From Druceiella hillmani (Eukaryota; Arthropoda; Insecta; Lepidoptera; Hepialidae), in contig JAYKKI010000015.1 in NCBI GenBank assembly GCA_039881145.1, positions 29,488,001 through 29,552,000 of the forward strand: a DNA stretch of 64,000 nucleotides. The letters are read 5' to 3'. The notes beneath the pieces are model-generated. The model saw only the letters and a program-made list of their open reading frames with translations. It ran no database searches and had not been told where the DNA came from. This document shows positions 1 to 12,681 of this stretch, one piece after another; the first letter of the stretch is position 1; every line of letters starts with the position of its first letter. A program made the translations under genes and the position numbers.

Positions 1-1863
1 AGCGGTATTTTGTACATCGTTTTATGTTCAGAAGCTATGTTGTGCTGCAAAAGTTTCAACTAAGTACTCGAAAATTCATTATTTTTTACTTGGTTATTTG
101 AAAGTCGGTGTGTAAAAAAGTTTTATATCGAACGGGATAGAATGTCTGTGATATAGGACATAAAAAAAATTCTCCGTTTTAACACCCTTAAGGATCCTTA
201 ACTACCGTTACTACAAAATGGTTATGAAAGAATAAATTTATCTTGATATATCCTTTGTATCACTTGAAGTGATCAATTCTCAGGCGCGAATCACTAGTTT
301 TGACCACAGATGGATACATCACCAATTGAGTCACCTTGGATGTGTTATTAATTACTATTCACTCGAATCACATAAAAGTGTCTTACTCTTAGGTCGTCCC
401 ATAAGTTATCTTCATTTTAGAAATAGGGAGAAAGAAATTTAAAAACGATTTGTATTATACACAAATGTATTTTACTTTGTATGATTCATTCTGATCTATT
501 ACCCTTTCTTTACTATTTTTTTACAATTTCTGTAAGAAAATAGTAAAATATTAATAAAGGTGTATTTTTTTCTCATTGACATAATTAAATCTTTTACAAT
601 GGACAGCGTTTTTTCACTGAAAGAAATAAGTGAAAACAAAAAGGTTCATTACTATGTCGATGAAAAAGAAAATTATACGCTAAAACACTTCTAAAATGTT
701 TTCGCTCTGTCAAATGATGACGAAACCATACACTGCCATCTGTATTGCAATGCAATACCAAACAATTATTGATGGTTATTGCCGGAATTTATAAAACATC
801 AGCTACTTTGTGAATATTATATCGTGGGTTATCTTAAACCGAGGTTTCGATGAGTTCTGTACTTGTGGACAGCCATAAGGTTCTTAATTTCTAAAATTTA
901 GGGTCTACGACAAATTAAAATCGACAAATAAATTTAGGGTCTAAAACCAATCGTGAACTACCTAAAAACTAAAATGTTATGTTCATTACATATTTTTACG
1001 TTTTTTATAATTAAATGATAGAAAAAGTTTTAAAAATACTTTTCTCTCAACAAAACATATTCTTTAACGGTTAGAAAACAGTTGAAAATGATGATCTGAA
1101 TGGAACCTCCATTCCATTTAGGAAGATCTTGTTTATGTAATAATATCCTACGTGAATTTAATGTACCTCTCCATAATGTTACCAACATGTTACCAACATA
1201 CTCGTATATCGTAAACTGTAAAAACTGAGCCAGCCATGGATGTATGAACAGACGAGTGGCCATGGCGAAGTTATACAAGACTTTTCTTGAAATCCAAAAA
1301 CTATCTTTTTGAACTCTGGAAAAGCATAAAGTTCACGATATTATATTTTCTTATTATATATTCTTTGAATCTCAACTCAGTTGACCACTAAACCATACAA
1401 ATCTCACGAAGACCTCTTTCTTTTGTTGACTTGTCACATTCAGTGATATTTACTTACTGTACCAGTCTTGCTAAATTTATTGTTTTTACTGTACTTGATT
1501 TGGAGTATATATATTAAAGGATACGAAAGATCTATTTATGTTAGGTGTACTATAGTATTAGCGAATACAAATTTAGTTATGTTGTTGTTCGTTCACATAC
1601 GGCCCGCTGGTAAATTTTGTAACTTTATATATTTGACATACAATTGGTTTATTTGGTGGTTACCATAAATACTGATGCATCACCGTTATCAAGGGTTAAT
1701 ATTGAAATAAACAGGTTACTATGAAATGTTCAACGTACTATGATGAGCTAATATAATTAGTGGGTTTATCGACATACTGGCCATGTGTAAATATTGCACA
1801 ATTAGTGGACGCATCGGCTTTAATATGCAAATAGGGCCGAGCACCAGTCAAAGCGCAGAGCGG
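1..1863. other. AT-rich stretch, no gene recognised
   Basis: No conserved domain, RNA gene or repeat that I recognise. A minus-strand frame at 1030-1257 starts with a good Kozak context (gccATGG) and runs about 76 codons, but its product resembles nothing I know and its composition is that of the surrounding AT-rich DNA. A short direct repeat (AAATTTAGGGTCT) occurs near 894 and 931. Confidence 0.5.
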
Positions 1864-1935
1864 TTTATACAAAGTATATTTCGTGGTCGGATTATACAAA
1901 GTATATTTCGTGGTTTATACAAAGTATATTTCGTG
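1864..1935. repeat. Three-copy tandem repeat, about 23 bp unit
   Basis: The unit core TACAAAGTATATTTCGTG appears three times, at about 1869, 1895 and 1919. A five-base insert separates copies one and two. It makes the local plus-strand frame look repetitive; I see no reason to call it coding. Confidence 0.85.
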
Positions 1936-2079
1936 ATAAGTTTACGTGGCTTGGGGTCGAGCAACCTCGATGCTTTAGCGATTATTGAAGTAGTTAAAAA
2001 AATCTAAATAACTTGAACGATGATATGTCTCTATGAAAATTATGGACACTGGACATCACCTATATATGAAAATGAGGTA

Positions 2080-2171
2080 CTTATAAATCACACAAAACCT
2101 GTATTTCTAAGGGTCGGGTTAATTTACAACCCGACCCTTAGAAATACAGGTTTTTTGTGATTAAATATAAG
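2080..2171. repeat. Near-perfect foldback (MITE-like hairpin)
   Basis: The left arm (2080-2120) and right arm (2128-2171) are reverse complements over about 40 bases around a 7-base spacer. The inner 27 base pairs are perfect. Outward there is one mismatch, then a 3-base length difference, and the outer ends read CTTATA and TATAAG. The GC-containing core (GGGTCGGGTT) stands out from the AT-rich flanks. It could be a miniature foldback transposon or a recent inverted duplication; no transposase gene is linked. Confidence 0.85.
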
Positions 2172-4729
2172 AGCTCTCCTTCGAAAAGTCGCAACTAGAA
2201 GAAACAAAACAAAGTTAGTTAATTATTAAGAAAATTTAATTCCTCAACATATTCTGAAAACGTAATTAAAATTAACAACAGAGGTTTCAGTTTTCCATTT
2301 GTATTACCAACGCTGCTCTTTTAAGATTTGTAATTTGATCGTTACAAGAGTTCTTCCCCGTCCTTTTTTTTCTGTGTTAAGCTACCTTTTATTAAAAATA
2401 TAATTTTTGTACCAAATAACTTTGTGCATCCAGGGAGTTATTACCTTTTCCTAGAGCGAGGTCTAACAACAAATTATACCGAAATTCTCCAATTTTGAGT
2501 GCATCCACACCCCACTCAGCTAGTTAAAATCATATTTGTACTTTTCATTTACGATTCATCATTACAATTTTTTAACAAAATAACATTTAAACATATATTT
2601 TTCTTGTAATATTTATAGTAGTCGTTATCCTATTTTTTCACATTTTTTACAGGAGTGATTAAAACGCTTGGTATATTTTCTACTGTATTGATAAAATTTA
2701 ACTTTATTACAGAAAGGCCGTAGCCAAGCTGAAATCTTTATTGGTATGGGGACGAACTTACTTAATGTACTTTCACATATAATATAAGAATACGTTGTTT
2801 ATCATTTAGTACTATCAAAATTTAGAATTTTATATTAAAATTTAGACTAAAGGATATTTTTATTTTATTTTTATCAAAAAAAGAAAAGGAAAAATTATTC
2901 ATTTTGAGATCCAAATCCAGTACTGCCAAGTACCAACTGTAGTACTCTATTGCCCAATTTCAATTCGACGTTCTCGTAAACACTTCTAATGTTAAAATTT
3001 GAAAGGAGGGAGGAGCTGCACAACGCATTGCAGACTCGCATATCGTGAAGACTCCATATCAAAATTCCGTTTCTAGATATTTTCCATTATCCTTTTCGAT
3101 GCAATATGTGAGACAAAAAAACAATTTCGATGAATGGGTGGTTTTTAAAAAAAATAAAAGTATTTTTTTCTCTATTCACTTAATTCAACTAAATTCTCAT
3201 GTAAAACCTTATCATAATCAGTTTTAAAATGGAAGAGCTATGACGCTGTGACCTACGGATGAAGGACCTAATGAAATACTAAGGGTTTTTGCAATTTAGA
3301 TCTTCAATAATAATATTATTCAGTTAGTAACGTGCGTAATATCTTTTACGTGCGTATACTCTTGGTTTTATATGATGATCATATAAATGCTAACCCTCTA
3401 TATTATGCGGCCCGCAGGCTTTGATATAAAAGTAATAAATTTGAACTTTGTAGGCTAACAGCTGGTGGATTTGAATGAAGGTCTCATTGAAGCTCAAAGC
3501 TGAGCTGACGTCTTCTTGTTCGAGGATGCTAGCTCAGCTTTTGGTTCGCTCTAATCTTAATTTTTTATAAAGATTTAGAAAACTATTTTCTACGATAAAA
3601 TGTACTAGAAACTAAATAATCTGAAAGCTTTTGAAATGAAGCATTATATATAATGTAATAACTTCGGCTTTTCAATTCAATTTCTTCAAATAAAAATATA
3701 TTTTACATCAGCAATAGAACTCTTAGTAAGTTTTTTAAGCGTTCTTGTGAGATTTATTGTCTCTCTATTAATTATGTCTCTCTATTATAATTCGTTACAA
3801 CTAAACTATTATAGTTAGGAACTGGAAGTCAGATGTTATCAATAATAATTTAAATGGGTTTAATTTCAAAGTTAAAATAGAACCTTTTCTACTTTGAGAT
3901 TAGTGATAACGTGGGATTCAGAAAATTGTTCATAATTTGGGATTTGTAGTAAAGCAAGGAAATCTTATAATTTGGTCATATTTATCCGCCTGTCCGTCTG
4001 TAACAGTCTTGCAGTTTAATAGTATAAACATATGTGTATACAATTTTGCAAATAATTGTTTTTGACGGAAATCACAATAAACATGTACAAAATATTAAGG
4101 AATTTTTTATGTATATATAAAATGAGAACAATGTTTTTCGTGCACACCATCGAGTAGGTTGTCATTGTATGGGTCATTTATACTTAGGGTTTCATTACCA
4201 TGTTTCATCTTTAAGCTTCGTATGTGAAATATTAAGCTTCCGGTTGCAGTGCAATGTGTTCCGCCAGTAATTTTTCAATTGGGATTTGAAAGTCTTCAAA
4301 AATTAAATAATATAATTATATAAAATTATATAATAAAACTTTTTTCATTTAAATTATTACGTTTAAATTGCGTTTACAAGCAATGGATCGTTCTTTTAAA
4401 AACGTATTGTTCCTTTTTACTATGTACTGCATAAATGCATACATAGTTCGACATACGTACATCTTACTAAAGATATTAGACCTATGATAAATTTCACTGT
4501 AAAATCATATACGAAATACATTATGGGGAATCATTATCGGACTAGTATAGCGTTACCTTTATTACCAGCGGTACTATAAATTTTAATCTACTAATGGTTT
4601 TCGAATATTTGTAATTATCACAGCTAATTTTAAAAATTAGCTGCTATAATAGCTTATTCGTAAACAAATCGCTGTATAGTAAACTAGCGGTTCGGTAATG
4701 ACCATATTGGATGTTGCTTACGAGTTAGA
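2172..4729. other. AT-rich stretch, no gene recognised
   Basis: Nothing coding is supported. The only structure noted is an 11-bp inverted repeat, AAAGCTGAGCT at 3496-3506 and its complement at 3531-3541 with a 24-base loop, in a locally GC-richer patch at 3470-3550. Confidence 0.5.
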
Positions 4730-5500
4730 TAAATGTAATAACGTAGTAGTGAAATTTGTTGAAAGATTGTTGAGGTTTACAGCGAGGACACTATAGATGA
4801 AGACACGTATAATCTTTGGTTTCGAAAGTTTAGAGCAGATAAGAGTTGCGGAGATACACTGTGCTCTGGACGTTCTTTAATGTTTTCTGAAGAGGATCAC
4901 GATTAAGCCATATTAAATGACCAATAAATGACGTCAAATGTCTTTTGTTAATTATTGACAGAATTATCTGACTTGTTTTCAGTACATAGAGCTACAGTAT
5001 AATGACGAATGTATTAAAAAAATAAATAACGGATAGCACATTAGTTATTAGACCGAAATTGAATGGACAAAATGGATATTTACGTTTCTTATCTTGTAAG
5101 TTAGAGATGAATCTTTTTTGGGAAGTTTAGTGACAGAAAATAAATGTTTTAATAAGAATATAAAGAGTCGAAAAGTTACTGAAGAGGAAAGCTAGATTCA
5201 TTGCTTCCAAAGCGACACTTATATTCTAAGAAAAATATTGTGGTAAAAGTGTATGGCTGGATCTCAAAGAAGTTATACATTTAGAGTTTTTGTCCTATTC
5301 ACCTTAATTTTTAATGCTAATGTGTATCAACCGCTCGACGATCAAAAGATTGAACGAAAAGTTGGTAATTCAAAGCGTCTAGTTTAGTCAATTGCAAAGG
5401 TGTTACTTAACGTTGTAGTAGCATTAAGTCTTATAGAGCGTTCTCTACAATATTTTATATGTAAGGATGCTGTCACTGTTGACATTAGAACATTTGTTGT
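4730..5500 (+). pseudogene. Mariner-family transposase, dead copy
   Basis: Mariner transposases cut and paste DNA between short inverted terminal repeats, inserting at TA. In one plus frame from about 4780 the translation contains YNLWFRKFRADKSCGD, which matches the helix-turn-helix region of Mos1-like transposases (the W-F-KF-G block). Further on, near 5200-5290, LPKRHLYSKKNIVVKVYGW matches the catalytic-domain stretch where the family has HPKKVM followed by a tryptophan-rich segment. Around 5320-5480, further pieces resembling the C-terminal third appear in shifted frames. Stops interrupt the frame at about 4900 and repeatedly afterwards, and the catalytic aspartates cannot be placed. The terminal repeats were not identified. 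It is followed directly by a (TA)n tract. Confidence 0.75.
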
Positions 5501-5555
5501 TGTAGAAATCAAAAACACATTGACATTAAATCGAAGTCTCTACGCAACGATTGTG

Positions 5556-5556
5556 T

Positions 5557-5615
<59 letters not shown>

Positions 5616-5653
5616 AATATATATATATTTACATATATATATATATATATATA
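5556..5653. repeat. (TA)n microsatellite, interrupted
   Basis: Two long TA runs are separated by a short GTAAATATATATATATTTAC segment, itself palindromic. The apparent frame across it is only a TYIYIY repeat. Confidence 0.95.
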
Positions 5654-5699
5654 TGAGTATGAAATATTTTATTTTTGTTAATTTTTTTAAAATTAAATT

Positions 5700-7050
5700 C
5701 TATATTCTACAATGACCAAAATACCAAAATCATCCTATCTGTGGGCGGATTGTATGTTCCAAGTTATCAGCTATTTAAGTGTTCAAATCTGTTGGACCCC
5801 TTATAATTTGGATATAAATCAGGCCACAGTACTTCAACTGTACTTATAAACTTCAACTGTACTAACGATGGGAGCCTTGTCATGTATTATACTAGACTAC
5901 CTATTTTATTATTAATAAATTTTAGTACGCTCACCAACCACATTTCGCATAATTTCAAACTTTATAATTTTAAGCGCTTAGATATGAAATCCGGGACAAA
6001 CACGTATTGATTGGTTCAATTCCTACTTTTATGGTATTAAACAAGTAGTTACAACTTCAGATATTTGATTTATTGTTAGAGTGTTATAGGGTGATGTTCT
6101 TGCTTCAATATTTTATAAAGTGTATCTGCTCTAGATATGTTAGAAGAAAAATCAAAAAGTGTTTTTAACACCATAAAGTTATTAAAACATGGTAATAGTT
6201 AAGACGGAATGGTTAGAGGAAAGAGTGAGAGAGAGAAAGCAGATTGAAGGAGAGACAGAGAGAGAGAGAGAGGGAGAGAGAGAGAGAAAGTTTATTTCTG
6301 AAATTATTATTATCGTTAAATGCGATAAGAATATAACATAGCGGTAAGTAACTCAGGGAGACCATGGCGAAAGAGAGGGTAGCGCATTCGCGTGGAATAC
6401 AATGATCAACGTTACAAATGTCACGGTAGTAACGCTGACGCTTTTAATTTGTCAATGGAGCACGGAATCACTATATGTGTTTTATTGAGGCCTTTCAGTT
6501 ATAAATATTATTTAAAGTGTTATACAATGTACGGTTTAAGAAAATGGATATGGGGCGACATCGCGCACCATTTTTTCTACGTTTGTACTTGTAGCAATTT
6601 TTATCGTGCTCCCATTTTTCTAGTTCTAATCGATTTTCTTCTTATAAATATAAAATATTAATGGCTCAAAAACCATTTATATGTAATTCAATTATAATTA
6701 TTGGTGATTGAAACATTTTTGTTTGGTTTAATATTTGGTTGAATGACTAAAGGTTCTTAGGTATTTTACCTCTGGCTGTAAAATATATTAATAGTTCAAC
6801 TGATTGAACAATGTTTTGTATAATTACATTTTTAAGAATTTCCGTGTATTTATTTTTTTACCTCTATTTATTGTGACATTTAACTTGTTCGATGTGAGTG
6901 AATTGCAAAAATAGTAAAATATTGAATAAAGAGGAAAGAACAAAGAACCGTTAGTTTCTTTATTTAATTAATCTGTTCAAAAGAGAAGGAGTATAAATAA
7001 ATAAAAGAATTCAAAACGCCCACAGTAGTTCGGCGTGCATTTCCTCGGTC
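5700..7050. other. No gene recognised; contains (GA)n at 6221-6291
   Basis: The (GA)n tract at 6221-6291 is clear. A plus frame at about 6392-6661 (89 codons, AT-rich, low-complexity hydrophobic tail) has no recognisable motif and I do not call it a gene. Confidence 0.6.
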
Positions 7051-7262
7051 GCGGTATGAAATAGTTCCTTATGCCGGAAATGTTGCTATTTTGGAAATGC
7101 GATAAAGGTTTATGTTCTGGTTTGTCATGTTACGTCTTTCGCTGTAATGTATGTTTCTGGGTCAGGCTTTAAGTAAGGGAGGCGAGTTGGTTTTGAAATT
7201 CACCATAACGACAGTAGATAGTTGGTCAGCACCCCTTGGCCGATGGCAGCAGTTGGGTTGAC
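7051..7262 (+). repeat. Unnamed dispersed repeat, copy A
   Basis: This stretch aligns along about 210 bases, same orientation, to 17047-17262. Shared blocks include AAATGTTGCTATTTT, CATGTTACGTCTTTCG and TGTAATGTATGTTTCTGGGT. Many differences are CpG in copy B against TG or CA here, for example CTCGGCCGGTGACGG against CTTGGCCGATGGC, which looks like decay of methylated CpG. Neither copy has an intact reading frame. I do not recognise the family. Confidence 0.9.
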
Positions 7263-7509
7263 GTAGAGAACGCGTCGCGTCAAGTTCTTTGCATTTCATG
7301 AGATCTTTGAAGATTTAATATGCAGCATTGATTTTAGTATATAGTTAGGGAGTGAAACGTTTTGGGATCGAACTGTCTTTAGATTGATTGTATCGTATCG
7401 TGGAGGGCATTATGTTAGCAGGATTGTACGGAAATATATTATCCAGCTTCTGAACGGATTTCGTCAAATGACGTTAAAACTTTTTTTAATTTGAAGCTTC
7501 TGTCCATAG

Positions 7510-7653
7510 TTCGTGGAGAAAGGAAACGCGGAATTGATGAAACTCATGCGTGACGACATGAATGTGGTGTCGTTGACGCCTGTTTCAGATAGACCAGTGG
7601 ATTCGAATGTGCCGGCAATAGAAAGTTCGAGCGGGAGCAACGTGGAGACTTGA
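7510..7653 (+). CDS. Possible terminal coding exon, unidentified
   Basis: After a pyrimidine-rich stretch ending ...CTTCTGTCCATAG there is an open frame of 47 codons ending in TGA at 7651-7653. The predicted peptide includes ELMKLMRDDMNVVSLTPVSD and ends in a Ser/Gly-rich tail (ESSSGSNVET). Codon choice (GTG, GAC, GCG, AGC) is far less AT-biased than the surroundings, and the frame closes just where composition drops back. No domain is recognised. It could be the last exon of a host gene lying to the left, or a fragment of a mobile element near the dispersed repeat. The phase at the acceptor is assumed to be 0 because TTC directly follows the AG. Confidence 0.3.
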   Translation, partial: FVEKGNAELMKLMRDDMNVVSLTPVSDRPVDSNVPAIESSSGSNVET

Positions 7654-8485
7654 AACCATTACGTTACTGGAATCATCCAGTATCATATAGTAAGTAATAT
7701 TTTTTGATATGCAAATAGACTTAAATGAACAAGCAATGAAAAAAAATGAACAAGTTCCAAAAAGTAAAAAAACAGATAGTTGTTACTAGGCGTGTATTTG
7801 GTTTCTGTTCCAAAATCAAAGTTCCACGTCAAATAATTTCATTTACTACCTTTATTCCTCGTAGCTTTTAAATTTTTGCGATACGTTTGAGGGATTTGAA
7901 AAATGCTATAAATCTTTGTTCCAATTGGATTTGTGATCCAATTGGATTACTAGACGACAAAATATATGAAAGAAAGCAGCTTCAGAATTCGAGGATAATG
8001 ACCCATTTAACGAATACAAAACGGATTTCTGCGAAAGTCTTATAAAAGAGAAAACTCTAATTACAAAATGGATCAGACATTTTTTATCATTTCTTTGTTA
8101 TTAATTTAATGCTGAATAAACTTTTATTCTATATGTGTTGTTCCACTTCTGTAACATAATTTGAATCATAAAAAAGTATTTGAAATGATTTTGTTGAAAG
8201 GGTTTTGAGAAATGTTGGGCATATGTTAGTGGCAGGCAAGGACAGACAGATATATGGATGGGTATAATAAAATTATAATGGTTCCTTGTTTCACGACGAA
8301 ATTCTTATAATTACATTATTTAACAGAATTTAATAAAATAAATCGACTATGAGAGAATCGACATATTTTCGACATTTTAATTTTGTTCCTCAAAAACACG
8401 TTTACGAGTATGTTTCATAGTTTCATAATAATATGAAAAACGCATGTAAGTAAAAAAGCTTTTAATATCTTCGTGGAATATCGAC
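7654..8485. other. AT-rich, with one interspersed-repeat fragment
   Basis: Positions 8236-8297 read GACAGACAGATATATGG, then AAAATTATAATGGTTCC. This is the same GACAGACAGAC / ATAAGGGTTCC signature seen at 14429, 16213-16480, 42781, 43190, 44520 and 45113. The rest shows nothing recognisable. Confidence 0.55.
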
Positions 8486-9130
8486 CTACATCTTTCGTCT
8501 TCTTCTTCTTGATTGAATGTACCACAATCTTATCCTCTACTCTTCAATTCTGTAATGCTATTCGAATAAAAGCAACTTGTCAATTAACTGAAACGAATAC
8601 AAGGACTTCTACACTCGTCAAGGATTTCGCATTCATTCAGAGTAATGGACTTATGGGTTTGCGCCATGTTGTTTACGTCAACCGGAATATTAATTATAAC
8701 TTGTCCCACAATGTCGTATTGTCCTGCCTATAGCGCTGGTCGTATCTCCATGACGGCAGCCTTAGAGAAATGAGCCTCTTCTCGATCGGCCCTAGTCCGG
8801 CGCACGCGTAATCTGCTCTAACTGTGTCCTTGTACTGTTACTGTCGGATGTATCCTGGCTCCTTCTCGTGGATGTTGATAAGGTGGTCTCGTTCTCGGCC
8901 AAAATTGCAGCTACAGTTACATCAATTGTGGTGTTTGAGACTGCCTTATGCTGCTTGATCCCGCAGCACTCTAAGATGGCTGTGGTACCTGCGCTTGGCT
9001 CAATCTAAAACGTTCCCTAAAATCCCTCAATCTAAAACGACAAATACGTCCCTCTGAAGTCAAAGCGGTTCGTCGAGGACGGGAATCTCTCTCTTGCTAT
9101 CCGAGTTCTTGCACGTCAGTTTTGTACGTT
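8486..9130 (-). pseudogene. Helitron-like fragment (region upstream of Rep)
   Basis: Helitrons are rolling-circle transposons encoding a Rep/helicase protein. On the minus strand, GPIEKRLISLRLPSW (about 8750-8795) is followed, after a frameshift near 8725-8735, by GQYDIVGQVIINIPVDVNNM (about 8662-8724). This resembles the pattern found N-terminal to the Helitron-like domain: a leading L-P-E-RLISPRLPF block, then GQ-GQVINVPVDV-M. An arginine-rich upstream stretch (about 8990-9120) fits the basic N-terminus seen in such proteins. The match is lost after the second block. The 8490-8655 part also aligns, inverted, to 12687-12830. Identification rests on remembered family patterns only. Confidence 0.5.
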
Positions 9131-11655
9131 ACGTTTTTGCGCCATAATGGAGCAGTCGTCAAATTTTTTACATAAAAGAATACTTTTTTTTTAAATTCTA
9201 CAACTTCTATTGGTCACAAGTATGAGTTTTATGTACCACACCTATTATAACGTCGTGAGTTCTGTCAAACACTCCAGCTCCAATAGATCAATGTACTGCT
9301 GAATACTCACTAATTAAACAGAGCGCGCGATACTAAATTTAGTTCGGAATAAGTCGTGCTGCACGCGACTGCAGTGCCATTTAGGCCAGCGACATATGTC
9401 GGTCACTGCAGTCTATCGAGTGATGGCTTCTATCCTCTAAATTATACTATCGAGTAATGGCTTCTATGCTCTAAATTAATAATATCGGTAGCCCACACTT
9501 CCAAAGCAATAAGCGATCTTGCCATAATATATTTTGTTACTTATGGTTTTTGCAAGTGACCCCCTCCCCGTCTGACCGAAGTGCAAGACATTTCACGTCA
9601 AAATACCGGGGGAATGGATACAGTCTTCCATCTCACAAAATTTTTCGCCAGCAAGTTGTCCGTGCATATCGTGCATATGTGTGATATTCTTATCGATAAC
9701 GTATTATCGTCACGATTATCGATGTCAGGCTGTACGAACATATTACTAAACCTTATTCAATATAATAATATGTTTCTACATTATTAGCAGACAATGTAGG
9801 TAAAGATATTACAAAGATTTCAACATCTATTTAATATTTTGTTTCGCATCCCTAATTTAAGCTTTTGGGGTTTTAGCGCTTGTTGTTGTTTCCCCAACGA
9901 GACATATTGGTTTCGATTATTAATTTGATTATTAGTTTTGTTTATGTACATGCCTTTTTATTATTTGGGTCTGTCGTTGAGTAGAATATTTACTTTATGC
10001 CAAAAGAGTTGATCGTGACTTCAGGACGTACAGGGTTCTGGAATTAAATATTATTTTTTGGAGTAATATTATACACTGTGTATATCAAAATTGTACTGGT
10101 GTCATTCGAATTGAGATCACCACAGCTTTGTTTTTTAATAACAATATTATAATTTTTTTACAGGTATATATAACATTGTCAAATGCACTTTGAGCAAAAT
10201 ATATTAGATGGTAACAAAATATAATTGTAGTTAATCCTTAAGGTTGTACCTGACATTATTTTATAAAATATAAATAAATGTTTAAAAGATAAAACTATGA
10301 GTCAAAATAAAATATTAATTTCGACTATCTTCAATTGTGGAATTATTTTTCAAGTTTTTCATAAAATGATGATCGACAAACCCCTCAAACTTCTCAAGAT
10401 TTTTCGAATCTTCACACCAGATAAATCGTGTAGTAGATTTAAATCAAAATAAATTTATAATGACAAACAAACTGACCGATCATTTAAGGTATATAAAAAC
10501 AAGTTCATCTTTTTTCCGCAATGAAACTTAAATACGGTCTAAATGGTAACGAAATAACTTTAATAAACTTCATAACATACTATCCAATTTTAGATTAGAA
10601 ATAAAATTATCACTTAATAGAGAACTATTAATTTATTGGATAAATCTTTCATATCGTAGCTGTAATTTTTATGAGGCATTTCGAAACCACAACAATATTT
10701 TATGAATACTTCAGTTTCCTTAATATGCATGATGCGACCTCTATTAACAAGCTTTCATTAGGTCGACTTTTAACTATGTAATAGAATTTGCGAAACTAAA
10801 TTTCATGCACTTCTAATTGTTGTATCAGTTGTGTGAAGTTCACAATATAATAATTCCATAAAATTAAAATTTGTTTAGTGTTTAAACAAAAAAAAAACCA
10901 ATAGAAATAACGGAATTTTTCATTTAAATTTTCACTCACTTCCAGATGTCCCAATTATTTAAAATTTTGTACATGTATCAAGTATTGATGAAATAACAAA
11001 ATTAAGTAGCTTGATGGTCGAGAACAATAAAAACACCGTACGAGTGGGAAAGAGATTGGGAACCAATTTTGATAAGCGGTTGTTTTGATCGTAAGCACTT
11101 GTGCGAATGCGAAGTTATTTCAATAAAGCAGATATTTTTCGAATGTTTATGGAATTAATTGTAACAATGTTACCTTTTCAGAATCTGTGTGAATTGTAGG
11201 TGTTTTTGAAATAAAGTTGCCGTACATTTTTTTTAACCTAGTATTGTTCAAAAATCAATTTTCATGTTTTGTAATTGAAAAAGGCACGTGTTTCAGCGTT
11301 TAATTTTTATGTTGTCAATAAGAACGAATGAATAATATTTTAATTAGGAAGACTTGGATAAATAATAAGCACAAATAGTAATAATACCTAATAAAAAAAA
11401 TTGTTTCTCATGCGCAATAACAAAAATTTAAAAAAAATCAAAAAGTCATATCTCTAAAACTATTGGGCCTAGGATAGTAACATTTTTGTTTTGTATGTGT
11501 AATAACCCTCTCTGTCACCGACATTTTATTGGTCCACTCCTTGCGGGATTCACGAGAACTTATTCCCGTGCACGCCATTCATTTTTATCGAAATAATTAT
11601 TTAAAGAATAATTTTTTTATACTTGTGCATTTTGAGACAATAATCAATTTTCGAC
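9131..11655. other. No gene recognised; local palindromes and a tandem duplication
   Basis: At 9367-9413 GACTGCAGTG and its complement flank an inner 12-base palindrome CGACATATGTCG (9390-9401). Immediately after, about 34 bases with the core ATGGCTTCTAT are duplicated in tandem (9413-9446 and 9448-9480). The rest is AT-rich and featureless. Confidence 0.6.
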
Positions 11656-11779
11656 CGATTAGGTCTCCACGTCCGGCGTCAACTTCCGATTAGGTCTCCA
11701 CGTCCGGCGTCAACTTCCGATTAGGTCTCCACGTCCGGTGTCAACTTCCGATTAGGTCTCCACGTCCGGCGTCAACTTC
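11656..11779. repeat. 31-bp minisatellite, four copies
   Basis: Four head-to-tail copies of a 31-base unit containing GGTCTCCACGTCCGGCGTC start at 11656, 11687, 11718 and 11749. The third has a single C to T change (CCGGTGTC). The unit is far more GC-rich than its surroundings, and near-identity of the copies indicates recent expansion. It is not a CRISPR: units abut without spacers. Confidence 0.97.
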
Positions 11780-12680
11780 CATATAAGTAGCCTTGAAAAT
11801 TGCAGCAGCTAGAATAGTTTCAAAGGACTATGTTAATCTTTCAAATGGACCTTTTTATGGTAGCTGACAGGTAGGCTGATTCTTGTTTTTAAAACTCACA
11901 TTGCAGTGCAGCAAAATTGTGTAAATTTATGTATATGTAATTTATAAGGCCTTTACACAGACAGGTCCTTTTAATGTTCCACGATGTAATTATATTTTAA
12001 AGAAAACTAAAGACAAACTAACTACTAACGATGACTAAGTAACGACTGTTCTAAGGATTTTGAATAGTTGACCAATGTTATATGTCAATGTTAATATTAT
12101 ACGACTTGGTAATTGTTATATGTCAAATGCAGAGGCTTATTCTCTGCTTTATAATTCTGTTGGTCACACTCTTTTATATCACAAAAGTGTTTGCCACCAA
12201 GATATTTGAGCATGTATCGGATTAATTTGCCATACATTTTTTGTCGTATTGTATTATAAATAAATCTTAGGTGTTGTCAATCACGTAAGATTGCCATATG
12301 CGAACAACTCGCTGATGATAGCTTTTGCCAGATGAAAATTAGTACTGAGTTTAATAATAAGGAGAAAATTTGCATATTATCATAAAACAACAAGGAATCC
12401 TCGATCATTTTTAAATATCTTCAAAATTTCTTTATAAAATAAAAATAAATGACCCTAAAGAGAAAAGTCAGTTTCTTATCAAACTTTAGTTTATAATAAA
12501 AAATCAAATATACAAGTAAAGCACATATTTAAAAACAAATTTTTATTTGGAAATAAATTATCAGTCGTAACGTCAGAAGTTTTTAGTTTAAGATAAATCT
12601 TTAAAACAGATGTGAATTCTCATTTCTATATGCAATTAATTATTGAAATTGCTTTTGAAGTTATATATATTTATTCGTCC
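11780..12680. other. AT-rich stretch, no gene recognised
   Basis: No domain-bearing frame, RNA gene or repeat found. Confidence 0.5.
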
Positions 12681-12681
12681 G

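Noticed and set aside
1030..1278. 82-codon minus frame with Kozak-like start
   Set aside because: No recognisable domain and composition equal to background; kept only as a note.
11656..11779. Direct repeats as a CRISPR array
   Set aside because: Units abut without spacers and the sequence is eukaryotic.
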